Below are positions 51,301 through 63,564 of a stretch of 64,000 nt of DNA, one piece after another; within the stretch, counting starts at the first letter, position 1; every line of letters starts with the position of its first letter. The stretch is taken from assembly GCF_004027225.2 (NCBI RefSeq), contig NC_044290.2:4914906-4978905 (forward strand), given 5' to 3'. The DNA comes from Strigops habroptila (Eukaryota; Chordata; Aves; Psittaciformes; Psittacidae). The position numbers and the translations under genes are program-made. A model generated the notes under the pieces. The model was not told where the DNA came from. It saw only the letters and a program-made list of their open reading frames with translations, and searched no databases.

Positions 51301-54300
51301 GTGCTGAATGTCCCTTGGGGGAGCTGGTGGAGGCAGCGCTCCGAGATGTCCTGGGTACCAAGGGCAGGATGCTCCCAAGCCTCAGGTTTCCTTCCTCCTT
51401 GTGTGGGTTGTCAGGAGACCCATGGTGCTCTGATTCAGGAAAGCACCTAAACACACTCCTGACTCCCCACTTCCTCTAACTGCCTGTTGAATTAGACCTA
51501 AGTCCCTTTTGCCTATTCAAGGCCTCTAAGGGGCTTCTTGAGAGGGATCCCACCTCCCTTCTTGCAGTGGCACTGTAAGAACACAGCACATCTCTGCAAT
51601 CCTAATGCCCTGCCCCTTTAAATTCCTCCCTGCCCACACTGGGGTTTCCTGCACATTGGCTTAAATTCCCTGGAATAACAGTGAATTTCTGAAGTAACAA
51701 CACTCCCTTCCTGCAGGGCACGAGGGATTTTCAAGGGCTGGGATGCGAGACTCTATCTTTTGGTATTTTCAAGGTGGCAGCAAGTTGATGTCACATAAAA
51801 ATGTGCAGTATCAGCCCCCTGACCTCAGCGATTTCCTTCTTCCACCCAAAGTAATCCTATACTCAGGCTGCTTTGGGAAACTCTCCCAGATTGGAGCGGG
51901 AAGGGGCTTGGGGCTTGGGTCAGGGTCCATCATGCTCCATGGTCCCTTTGAGAGTCAGTGCCCTCCTGGGCCAGGCATTGGGTATGATTTGCTAAAGGAC
52001 TACAGGATTTGGACACAGGATAACCTGAGCTCCTCCATGTTAAACAAGGCAAGCCAGGAAGGTGTAGGAGCCACAGGAGCAGCCGTTTGCCTGCTCCTCC
52101 TGGGTGCTCCCAGCTCCAATCCTTGCCTGCCACACCACATCCCATGCCCTCGCATTCCCATCACCCCATGTATCATTCCAAGATAGGAGCCAGCACTTGC
52201 ACTAACCCACACCATCATCATCTGTTTATACACAACCCCTTCATCCCTCCTTCTGTGCTCTCTGCAGAGTTTTCCTCTCTGCAGCTCACTCTCCTTCCAA
52301 TGGTCCGGTCCTTCCCAGGGGGAATGGGAGATGGATGGGAGGTGGCTGCAGGTTCACCGCTGTGCCACCGGCAGTTCTCATGGCAACTGAGTCTCGAGGA
52401 GCAGGGACCTGCATCCCCCCATGCCCTGACCCCTTGTCTTTGACCCCGCCGTGGTTGCAGCACCGTGTGTGTGATGAACGGCTCCCCGCCTGCCTCATTG
52501 TTACCGTCCTGCAGCAGCAACATCTGGTTTGCAAACCTGTGCAATATGCCAGCAAAATTAAACTCATCTATCAAAAAAAGCAACAATGAAAAGCCAACAA
52601 CGGCTAAAAAACACCAATAATAACCAAACCCCAGGCTGAGACGTTATGTTACAAATGAGGCAGCAAAGATTGACCCGTCCTAAAGCAATTCTATTTGCAA
52701 CCACATTAGAGAGAGGCTGAGCAAAGACATGGATCTTTGCTGAGACTTTCTGGGGGAAACTCCATGAATTTGGGACATTCAGGCTGGAGAAGGAACGAAC
52801 TGAGTGGTATGAGAGAGCTCTCGTGCATCCTGAGGGATGTGAAGACATGAAGGCAATCACTGCTGCCACTAAGAGCAGCCTTTGCTGAGCAGGCACACTA
52901 TTCTAGGAATTTGCCATCACCTGATGCTTCCAAAAGTAGAAATGGTTCAGAAACAGGCTGGGCAGCTCCATGGCGGATGAAATAAATTGGAGGCAATGGA
53001 ATGTGAGAGTCCCCGAGCTGTTCCAGCTGACTGCTGTTTGTGCTGTGATAAGTGTTGAAATCTCCGCTGTGTCTTCCCATGGAGGAGATTAACCCCTTTC
53101 GTGGCAAAGCTGCAACACAAAAGCTTTCTTCAGCACCCAGGAATGAGCACGCAGCTCCTCTGCCAGGGCTGACAGGCAGGGACACGCCAGGAGCCACGGG
53201 GAATGTGCTACCACAGCTTTTGGGAGATTAATTAATTACAAAGGGCATCTTTCATGGACACAAACAGTTGCCTGGAGGCCTCCTCGGACTAATGGCATCT
53301 GGGTTTTATTGCAAAAAAGCCACTTGAAAAGACAAGAACCACAAAAATGTTTTTGGCAAGAGCAGCCACCAGTGAGCCCTGCCAGAATAAATGCATTCTG
53401 TTATTTTAATTTTAGTAGAGCTCGGAGCTTTATTTAATTACTTAATAGGGGAGGAAGACTTTCCTCAAAGGGAGCATTTCGGCTATGTGTGCATATTCAT
53501 AGTTGGCCTTTTCCAGGTCCATACTTCCGAGCAGTGGTGTCTGAAATGGTCATTCCTGTGTCTGGCCAAAGCCCCTGGAGGTAGCTCATGGGGCGGCTGC
53601 TCTTGTGGGGGGGTTGTGGCCCCTTCCCCATCCCATTGGACTTCACAGGCCTTCACTTTGGTAATGGAACAGTTGCATTTGTGTTCCCTCGGAGCTGCTG
53701 CAGCAAATCCTCCAGCACCCAGTGGGAGAGGTGCAGCTGCAGGGCTGGAGGGCTGGGCTGGGGGTGATGCTGTACAAGGGCTGAGCACTGGGATACAGGA
53801 TCCAGTGATGCGCATGGGGCTTCTCTGGGGTTTCCTGATGCCAGTCCTTGACATCAGCTTGTTAGGACATCCCAGTAACACGCTCCCAACCCTCAGACAC
53901 TCCTGCTGCGGGAACCAATCTTTATTATGGCTTTTATATCTCTTTATGAACTGTAATGATGCCTTTAAAAAGCTTGACTTGAAGTTTCCCAGGGCAAGCA
54001 GGGTGCAAGCTTGACCCCTGCCCTGGAGATGAGAATCCAAGAAACACCACCTGATCTCAAGTCTCTCTTCTTAACAACTGTGGGGAAGAAGCATCACTTT
54101 CTGTCACAGAACCAGAGTAACAAGGCAGGCTCCCCTCTTACAAGCCTGAGCACCCTGTGCTTCTGGAAATGCAGCTTGGAGGAACAGACGCAATGCTGTG
54201 TGATGCTGGTGTTTGCCAGCAGCCCATGCTGGGTACCCACCAGGGGCCAGGAAATGGGTTAAACCAGCTGGTTGGCCTCGGCTGACCCATGCTGCTGTCC

Positions 54301-55907
54301 CACCAACTCGAAGCAGCAAGGAAAGCTGGTGCTTGGTGAGAAAACAAGAATTGGTTGTTCCAGAAACAAGATTTTGGGGAGGGGACAGCCTGTTTCATGT
54401 GGGAGGAGCAGCCCTGTGCTGCTGTTTCCCATAGAGGTCATTAGATCCAGAACACTGGAGGTAAGTTTGCTGTTTGAAGCCCATCTGCTGCTTTGCTCCC
54501 AGCTGGACCAAACCATGTCCTGCCCACGACCTCCTGGGCTCCTTGGCAGCATGCGAGGCATTAAAAGCAGCTGTGGATGGACTTGCTGAAAACCTTTCCC
54601 ACATAAATCTAGTCCAGATCTCTTTGGAAGGGAGGCTGACATCGGCAGATAAGGGCAACTCTTTAGCAGCCCTTGTGCCATCGCAACCCAGAGCGATAAA
54701 TAAAGCTGTTGTGATTACAGTGATCAGCCGCACGTGCTCTCTGGCCTCCAGTAAATCCTGCCCCTATTGTGTGCTAAAGGCAGGACTTGTCTCCTCTTAA
54801 CCCCAGGAGGTGAGTTCGCTCTCCCCAGCAGTCCTAGTATGACTTCTAAAAACTAACCAGCCTGTCAGAGCCCAGGTATCCAGGTATGGATGGAGCGAAA
54901 TGATCATCCAGAACAAGGGGCGCCAAGGCTGATGCCATGAAGAAGTGTCAACCCAGGGTGAGCACTCCCCTGTGTTGAAGCAGCACCTCAGCTGCAGGGT
55001 CTTGTTCACCCTTCTCTGAGTGCATGGCCAGGTCTACTTCCTGCAGCAGCAAAGTGAGTTTGTGCACTGCCTGAAATGGCAATTGCAGTACAACCAAGGA
55101 GGATGCTGGTTTGGACCAGCACTGGGGTTTGCAGCGTGCAGCAACACAGCTCCTCGGTGCTGGAGCAGGAAACAACCCAGAATGAGCAGCAAAGGAGAAT
55201 GATTCCAGCAAACAGCCTGAAAGTGCAAAGCTCCATCAACCAAGTCCTGAGATTCAGAAAACTCGCATCTGGGGCATCTGCATGGCAGTGGCAACCTGGG
55301 GATGCTGTTGGTGTCCCTGGACCCTCCCCAGATTGCTCCTGGGCCAGCTTGGTGCTCTCCTACCCACCTGCAGCAGCAGCGGTGAAGGAGGAGCTGTCGC
55401 TGCTCCCTTCTCCAGCACACTGATGTTTACCCTTATCTTTGGCCACATTCCCGCTGACCTGGCCGCAGCCCCAAAGGGACAGGCAGGCTGGGAGCTATCT
55501 GCTGGATAAAGGATGGGAATGAAGCAGGAATGTGAAGCCGGGGTTTCGCACAGCCTGTTTACACAGAGCTGGGCTTTCCCGAATGTGCTGCTGACTTCAG
55601 CTATCAGGATCTTTCCATTACACAGCCTGCAAGTTGCAGCGGGGTGATGGCACACAGCAGAAGCAGAAGGGCATTGCTTCCCTCCATGCATCCCAAAACA
55701 CATTCCCTGCACGGCCTGGGCTGAGGGCACCTTGCTCCAGCCTCCAGCTGCTTCTTCCATCTTTGCCACTAACTTGAGCTACTGGTCCGAGCAGTGGGAT
55801 GCACACAAAGAAATGGTGTGGAAGGAAAACTCCCAAGCAGATATTGGGAGCGTCCAAGGAGCCTCCGTGTTTCCGTGGCTCAAGATGGAAACATGGAGGG
55901 TCCTTTA

Positions 55908-55950
55908 ATTAATGTGATATCCATTAACATCACATTAATGAATGTGATAA
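55908..55950. repeat. 11-bp inverted repeat ATTAATGTGAT with a partial third copy
   Basis: ATTAATGTGAT at 55908-55918 is matched by ATCACATTAAT at 55929-55939 with a 10-bp spacer that itself contains CATTAA. The AATGTGAT core then appears again directly downstream from 55941. It lies in the HS3ST3-type intron. Confidence 0.9.
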
Positions 55951-56602
55951 CAAACACCTTAGAGCAAGCTTCAAAGACCAAAAAACTGCCCCCTGTTACT
56001 TTTTGCCCTGCTCAGCTTAAACCAGCCACAGGTTGGTTTTGCTCCACATTCAATGGCTGGGATTTGGAGCAGCAGTGGTGGGAAAGGAAGTCTCTTGTGG
56101 TGGCAAGTGCTGTTTTCAAGGAAGTGCCACTGAAGAGGTCATCACAGGAAAAACTCTATCAAAGACATGCTGCTCCTTCTGAAGAGCTCAATAATAGAGC
56201 TCTGCAATCAGCTGCAGGATCCTGGGTTCCACGGAAGAGCCTTTCTGGCAAGGAAGCACCAAATCTGCTTCCAGAAACGTACCATGGGATCAGAGGGAGG
56301 ATCGGACATTCTCCCCCCATCAAACACACTACCCCTCATCCTGCCTTTACACCACGTGGTTAAAGATTAACAATTATCTGGGTTTGTATATGGGAGGAAG
56401 AAGAAGAGGAGAAAAATACATCTCTGGGAGCCAGCAGTGTCCAAGACTTGAGGGAAACCCCCTCCATCAACCACCCGAAAAGCCAGGTGGCACCGAGCTG
56501 GGCACTGGCACTCTAGTGCCCTTCAGTCCTACTTTGACAGCGTGTTCTGCCCCTCACTCGTGTGCTGCCTTCTGTGTGTCAAGTATTCAGTGACTGGCAT
56601 GA

Positions 56603-56920
56603 TGGGCCCACAAGGATGCTGGAGAGAGACTCTTCGTCAGGGACTGTAGTGATAGGAAAAGGAGTGATGGGTTTAAACTGAAACAGGGGAAGTTCAGGTT
56701 AGATATGAGGAAGAAGTTCTTCCCTGTGAGGGTGCTGAGGCACTGGCACAGGTTGCCCAGAGAAGTGGTGAACGCTCCATCCCTAGCAGTGTTCAGGTTG
56801 GACAGAGCCTTGGGTGACACGGTCTAGTGTGAGGTGTCCCTGGCCATGGCAGGGGGTTGGAACTGGATGATCTTAAGGTCCTTTCCAACTCAAACCATTC
56901 TGTGATTCTATGATTCTATG
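56603..56920 (+). mobile_element. CR1 LINE, 3' fragment in the HS3ST3-type intron
   Basis: About 318 bp, running from CCACAAGGATGCTGGAGAGA through GAAGAAGTTCTTCCCTGTGA and TTGCCCAGAGAAGTGGTGAA. It ends in two terminal octamers (GATTCTATGATTCTATG). A few bases are missing where other copies have GTGTTCAAGGCCAGG. It lies antisense to the host gene. Confidence 0.93.
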
Positions 56921-59900
56921 GTGGATGCTACAGCAGGGCTGGGAGAGCAGAGCAGAGAGGGAAAATGAACTGTCTGAGGGGGCTTATTTCACCTCTCACT
57001 TCTGTATAGCAATGCTGCCAGAATTCCTGTCTCCAGGAAGGGGCCAGACACCACGGTGACAGGCATGGAACACAGCAGTTCTGGGGAGAAACATGAAGCT
57101 ATAGGGAAACTGAGGCACAGCAAGCACTCTGACTATGCAGCCTTGCACCCCCAAAGCAATGTGCATTGCACCCTGCAGCCACCAGCAAGTTGGCTTCTCC
57201 TCCCCTCTGTGTTTCTCTTTTTCTTCCAAATCTCTTAAAGTAGTGATTCTCAACAGGAATTTGTAGTAAAACTCAAAACCTGCTAACACAAACACTCACC
57301 TGTCCCTCACCATTGAGCCCACACTCCCAGAACTGCCATTACAGCGTGCACAGGAGATGTTTGAGAAGAAAGATGCTCTGGCAAAAGTGATAACTTGATG
57401 CAACCAGTAGTGTGTTTGTATATATGAATTAAAATATGCTGCCTAAAGAGATGAGTGTGTCCCTCCTGTGAGGCTGGTTTCTCAGCCCAGGGGCTGTGCT
57501 GCCCTGGCAGCTCTGCATTTGCTTTGATGAGCTGTGAGGGCACGCTGGAGTTAATTGAACCTCCTGCTTTGCCTTCTTTTAGATGCATTTCAGGACACTG
57601 GCAAAAAATGTAAAGAAAAAACCTCCAAGCAAAGCTGTGGGACTGAGGAAGCTGGAAGGAGAGTGGCAAAAGATCAGAGAGGTCTGGAGGGAGAAAGGAA
57701 AATCACTCATTGTTTTGCTGGATGTAAAATCAAATCCAGCTGATGCTAAAGGACAGTCTTGCCATTGGTTTTAATGGAGGAGGGATTGGGTTGAGGTTGG
57801 AGCAAAGTAAGAGGCAGCAATAGCCCTGGGAGAGGACAACCGTGCTGCTGTAAATGGTCCCTGGGTTATTTGCTCCCTGGAGATGTGCTGAGGAGCCTCC
57901 TCACACCTCGGTGTGCTCCCTGTGCCCGCCTCAGCAAGGTCCCTCCCAGGACACAGGCTTTTTACTATCCCAACACTCCAGGGGGGTTTAAGAAATCAAA
58001 GCATACATGAGAACAGTGCTGGGATGAACGGGCAGCTCTTGAAGCACATGGTGGGTATCGTTACTTTTAGGCACATAGAAAACACCTGAAAGCACAGCTC
58101 TGGTGGTGGGCACAGCCCAGAGCACGGTCCCTGCTGGGTGCTGCAGCACAGCCCTGGCCACAGGCATTGCTTAGGGGATAAACGTGGCACAGTGTTAACA
58201 TGCCACCTTCCCACATCTTCCCACCTTCTTCTGCCGCAAAGCGTCTCTCCTCTCCTCATCTCTCCAAATCCAACTGCTCTGTGCTTGCTGCTGGCACCCA
58301 GTCAGCAGCATCGGGAGCTCCCGAGCTCGTCCTTACGGCGGATACTGGCGTTTATTTGAGCAAGTCTGGGTATTTATGTATCTCATTACATCTGCAGCCG
58401 GCAGCATCTGTTTCCACGCTGTATCTGTCAAGCAGCATCTTATCAGCGGAGCTGCCTTCCCGTCCCTCCCTCCTCTCCTTCCAGTTCAGCTCCCTCTCAA
58501 GTTTAGGAGATGGCTGACAGCCCGACATGGGATTCAGGCAGCACCCGTGGTGCAAACCTTCACCTAACTGCAGCCCACAGGGACCCCCATGTTACTCCGT
58601 TCCCATTCAAACCCCCTGCAGCAACCAAAGCCTCAAATCCAGCTGTCCCAGCCCCAAAGCAGGGTCTGTCCAGGGCAGGGTGAGACAGAAGGACGAGGCA
58701 GGCAGCTGCGCACATCCGGGCATCCATGCCATGCCCATCCTGGCAAAGGCACCTGTGAGTCCACCCAAGGGCTATGCCAGGCTCTTGGGGGGGTCCTCAG
58801 AAGATCCCATCCCTAACTGCACCCCAGCTGCAGCTCTGCTCCCTTGTGAGTTTAAACACTTCAGCATCTAAGGAAAACCACTCCAGAAACCTCCAAAACA
58901 GGCACTTGGACACTAAGCTCCAGTTCATGGGGGCAACGACCGCTGTCACCCCACCCTGAGGCCGCAGCCAGGAAGCCTCCTCCTTCCCGAGGGCTGGAAA
59001 ACCCATCAAAGGAATGCTGCGGAGAAAGTGGCTTGTTTGCACGGGCCGTTGCTGATAACTCTGCAGGTGGATGCTCTCTTCCTGCATCTCGGGGACTTGA
59101 CCTTGTTCCGGAAGCACAGGAACAATCCTGGCTGAGCCCCACGGACCACGCGCTGATGAGACCGAGCAGGAAGCAGAGGTGTCCCCAAGATAAGAGGCTC
59201 GTTCTGCCCCCGAGAGACCCCCACTATGAGCAGGCACATGTGTATCTTCACATTGGCTTCCCCATTGCTGGAGTGATGGGGCTATGGGTGATTTGAAGGG
59301 GCAGAGGGGCTGCACAGGGGTCTTTGCTCTCCAGCTGCCCTAGGCAAGGACATTGCACTAACCAGAGCTAATTACAGCCCTCACCCTAATTGCTCTGATT
59401 AATTACCAACAGGCAGAGCTGCTGCTAAGCAGGATCCCTGTGCTCACGCAGGCACCCAGTAGCCTCCTGGTTCCTGTGGAAGGTGATGCTAGTGACAAGA
59501 GGTGATGCTGCTGTCCCGGCATCCCGCAACTGGTCTGAGAGAAGGAATCCTGCTGAGAGGCTCCCGAAAAGCCACTGTGCTGGGAAGCACATCTGGGCAT
59601 CTCCTGGAGACTGCCAGTGCCTAAGTGCTATTGACAGGCAGAAACTCTCTGATGCCATTAGCCATGCAAGCGATTGATTTTCTTTGCTGGAACAAGAAAC
59701 TCACTGGGGCTGAGGCAATCATGGGTGGCACCGCTGCTTCCTCCAGGCTGACCAGCTGGGCTTTGGGAGTTGTTTTCTTTCCAATGGCTAAAAAGCCAAG
59801 TCATCGTGGAGCATTTCTGCATCCATCTGGGAGGATGCTGGGTCCTGCACTGCTGGTAAATCCCTGCTGTCTGCCTACCAGAAGCAGATGCATTACTCCA

Positions 59901-62900
59901 GAGCCATTGGCCGTAGCCACCTACTTTCTCTGCTGGGGTTGGAGATGGTTTCATCAGCCACCTCTGCGGCTGAGGAGTCCTGCAGTGCTTCCCTGTCAGC
60001 CTGGCCACGAGCCTGCTATTCATCCCAGCCCTGGAACCCCTCTGAAGGCACCCCCAGCAGCTTTAGTGAGTACAGTTTTTGGGTATACCACGCACTGGGG
60101 AGCACATATCCTGCCCTTCCCCCTCAGACTTGCACCCAGTGCTCATCACCTCCAACAGTGGCCACATGCATTTTTGACCCCCCTGTTTTTACATCTCAGT
60201 GGCCTCTCCAGCACCAGGCACCTTCCCCTGCGAGAGCTTAACCCCAGCTTGGTCGGGGCTCCAAGCATAAGGCATGAGCTGTTTGGCAGATCTCTGCAGC
60301 ACCAGCTAATTCTTACACGGAAACAAATCAGACCCACAGCGAGTTCATCATATTTCCAATGTAACCCCCAAATGAAAAGTGATTCCTCATTTCCCGGATG
60401 GATTTGCTTGGGTAAATTCAGACTTCTGGTGGCTGGTTCTGTTGGCCCTTTGGTGCTGTTTTTTATTGTAACTGTGATGCCTCTTAATGAAAATAGACAC
60501 TACTTCTGCTCTTTTCTGCAGATGCCTCTATTATTCTGCAACCTGCTGATTCCCCTCTATCCCATATTACGCCAAAGAGGATTTCCAGCTGAGACAAATG
60601 GGCATGATCCTTTTACAGCTTTGCACCCTCCATTTCTCCCTTGCAAGGGCACAAAGCACAAATCAAGAGCTCCCAATCTCACTTCCACCGTGCATGGCAG
60701 CAAGACACTGCTGGAGTGGTGGCAGAGGACAGTCAGTGCATGGCTGGGAATGAATCCCATGAACCCAGCACTCACCCAACGCAGGGGTTTGCTGAAAAAT
60801 GCATGCCTGTTTGCCCTCTGAACAGGGAGCTCACAACCTCCTTCCATCACACAGAAGGCTGAGGAAGAGTCACAGCCCTCATAGTGACTGGCACAGACTT
60901 CAACCTGGACCTCACCCTCCTCAGTTACATGTTAAAATACCCAGCCTGGGGACTCGCATCACGGTTCTGATTGTGCAGTGCATTTTTTGTTCTTATTAAT
61001 GATGTGCCTGTATGGGCTGATCTTTATCCCCAGCTTGTATGTGACAGAGCAAGAGATGGCACATGCTCTGAACAGCTTAAAGACTGAGAGATGGGGATAA
61101 AAAGGGCATAAGGGACCCAGCATCTGATATAATTAAATCTCAAGCCCGTTCTTCCCTAAGGGCACCCCTGAAGTCTTACACATGTACATCCCCCCAAACA
61201 TCCTCCCAGATGATGCCTTGGAGGGACCAGAGCTGCACTTCCCCGACCTGGACCCAGGTGAACCCTCTTGATGGGCTCAGCCTTGGAGTCCCAGGACAGA
61301 GGGGTTTATACTGACCAATAACCATCTCATGTCTCTCTCATGTGAGGATCTTCAAGACTGCACATTTCAGTCCTGACTAAGCAAATCATCTTAAAGAGGA
61401 AGGTTAAAGAACTGTTTGTTATTGGAAATGTCTCCCTCTCTAGGATTCATTTTTTGATAAATTAGCTTCAGCTTCATTACTTCATGATATATTTCCCTTG
61501 ACATTTAATTATACTTACCCCAAACACATTAAGCCAATCAGTCTGAACAGCTTCTTATTAATATGCAAATTTCTCCTTTGAAAAGCCATGAATCTGTGAA
61601 AAATCTCTTTAAGGCTTCAATTAGGCCCATTTGGGAAGTTGGGAACCCTCTGAAACACCCTCCTGGTCCAAGGCTGGAAAGGATCGAGGGTGCCCGGACC
61701 CACAGACACTGACTGGTGGGTGGTTTTGGGATGGGAGAAGGGGCTGCTGCCATTCACTAAAGCATCTTCACTGCCCTGGAGCCATGAAGATGAGAGGTTG
61801 AATCCTGCAAATCAACAGTGTTGGCAGCTTATCCCCATCCCAGCTCTTCTCTGTGGGAGCTGATGCTTTTCCTCTCCACCAGCCCTGGAGATAGAGAGAT
61901 TGTCCGCTGAGGACCACAAAGCCTTCTTGCTGCAGGGGAGCTTCATGGGGGAGCTGCAGGAGATGCAATGAGATCTCAGTCCACTTTCTAGCAAAACAAA
62001 CAGGAATCCAGCTCCCCTGGCGCCATGGGCAAAGTGGACGTGATTTGCATTAGGCAAATAAATGGAACCACACAATTAACCATCTGCCCTGGAACAGATT
62101 TAGGTTTTGCTTTAAAGCATCACTTCCAGCCTCCCTCTGCTCTCGGATCCATCTGAACACCCTAGGATTTTCTACTCGGAAACCAACAGGGAATAAGTTC
62201 ACTGAATCATTCCTATAAGCAACTGGAGAGAAACCTCAGCGTAGGTACTACAGCCTCAATGGCCTTTGGCCTCCTGGACGTGTTTCCTATGGATTACGTG
62301 ACCGCAAAATGGCTTCGAAACTTTCCAGAAGCTCCAGTTCCCACCAAAAGCCTTTATTTGCTAAACTGAGATGATTTCCTGAGTGTCACAACATCTCCTT
62401 GAGAAAAAGTTGCCCGTTTCATCCTATTTCAAAAGAGCTTAAAAACAAATACGATTGGGTGTATTTTATTTGATTTAGACATTAAGATCGGAAATACATT
62501 GCAATCAGTGTACTATAGAAATAGTCCAATTTTGGAAAACAGCTCTCATGAGCCATAAAGAAACCCAATTTACTATGCACTGTAATAAAAATATCTCTTT
62601 TTAGCATATAAATCAAACCAAAGTGAACAGATAAAGAAAAATAAACTCACCATCCCCCTTTGGTTTTTGCCCAAGAGCACAGGCAAGCCCTAGGGAAGGG
62701 CTCTCCTGCCCTATATAAATATATGCAAGAGCAAATCTGTTAAAAATTGTAGCCACCACTTTGTTTTCTAAAGGTCCCAGTTTATCCTTCAGCAGAAGAA
62801 GGAGGGCTGGGGAGAGGTCGGCGAGAAACACAATCCTTTCCTGTATAAACAGTATAGCCCGCGCTGATTTTAAGTGCATCATCTGGTATATATTTTATGT

Positions 62901-63376
62901 GTGTATAGAGAGAGAGATGGAGATTTTTCAAGCCAGTCAGAGACATAAAGTGATCTTATATCATCTAAAACCAACAATCATAGTTGGACTTCTGGCAGTT
63001 TTCCTTGCAGTCATCCCTGCCACCCCCTGCCCCTTCCCCCACGGGCTGCTGGTGCGTGCTGCCGTCTGCCCCCATTATTTTTCACAAAGGCATATAAATC
63101 ACTGTGGAAACTCTTATTATCTTATTTTCCCTCTGCTTCCCTCTTGTCTGTTTTGAGAAAAATTAATGCATTTGTCTCCAGAAGAATGTGCCGTCTCTAT
63201 AATTCAGTTTTAAAACAAGCACAACTAGCAAATGGATAGACCTTGGTTAGGAGACTCATTTTTCATGCAAGTAATTGAACCCTTCCCTTCGATTTTTCCT
63301 TTGGGTGTTAAAGACAACTGATGCCTTCCTGGAATTTGCTGAGGTCTAAGAAAGGTGGAAAGACAGACAGCTGGAC

Positions 63377-63564
63377 GGAAAAAGCAGAAGAAAGAAATAA
63401 AGAGGAGACAGAGAGAAGACAGAGAGAAAGGAAAAGAAAGAAGAAAAAGATGAACAGAAAAAAAGAACGAAGAAAGAGAAGAGAAAGAAAAGAGAGAAGG
63501 AAAGAAAGAAAAAGAAGGGAGAAAGGAAAAAAAGAAGGAAATGAAAAGGAAAGAAGAAGGAAAG
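63377..63564 (+). repeat. GA/GAAA-rich imperfect purine tract
   Basis: The plus strand is almost entirely purine across about 190 bp, with an uninterrupted 73-base purine run at 63469-63541. The short Lys/Arg/Glu-rich open frames through it are an artefact of the simple sequence. Tracts of this kind are length-variable and can adopt triplex structure. Confidence 0.9.

Noticed and set aside
50755..51450. 231-codon plus-strand open frame
   Set aside because: It is the antisense of the HS3ST3-type coding exon and runs past its acceptor into the intron, so its openness follows from the GC-rich coding sequence on the other strand.
53391..54040. Overlapping frames of 207 and 185 codons on opposite strands
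   Set aside because: Both strands being open over the same GC-rich stretch points to low stop density. Neither translation resembles a known protein.
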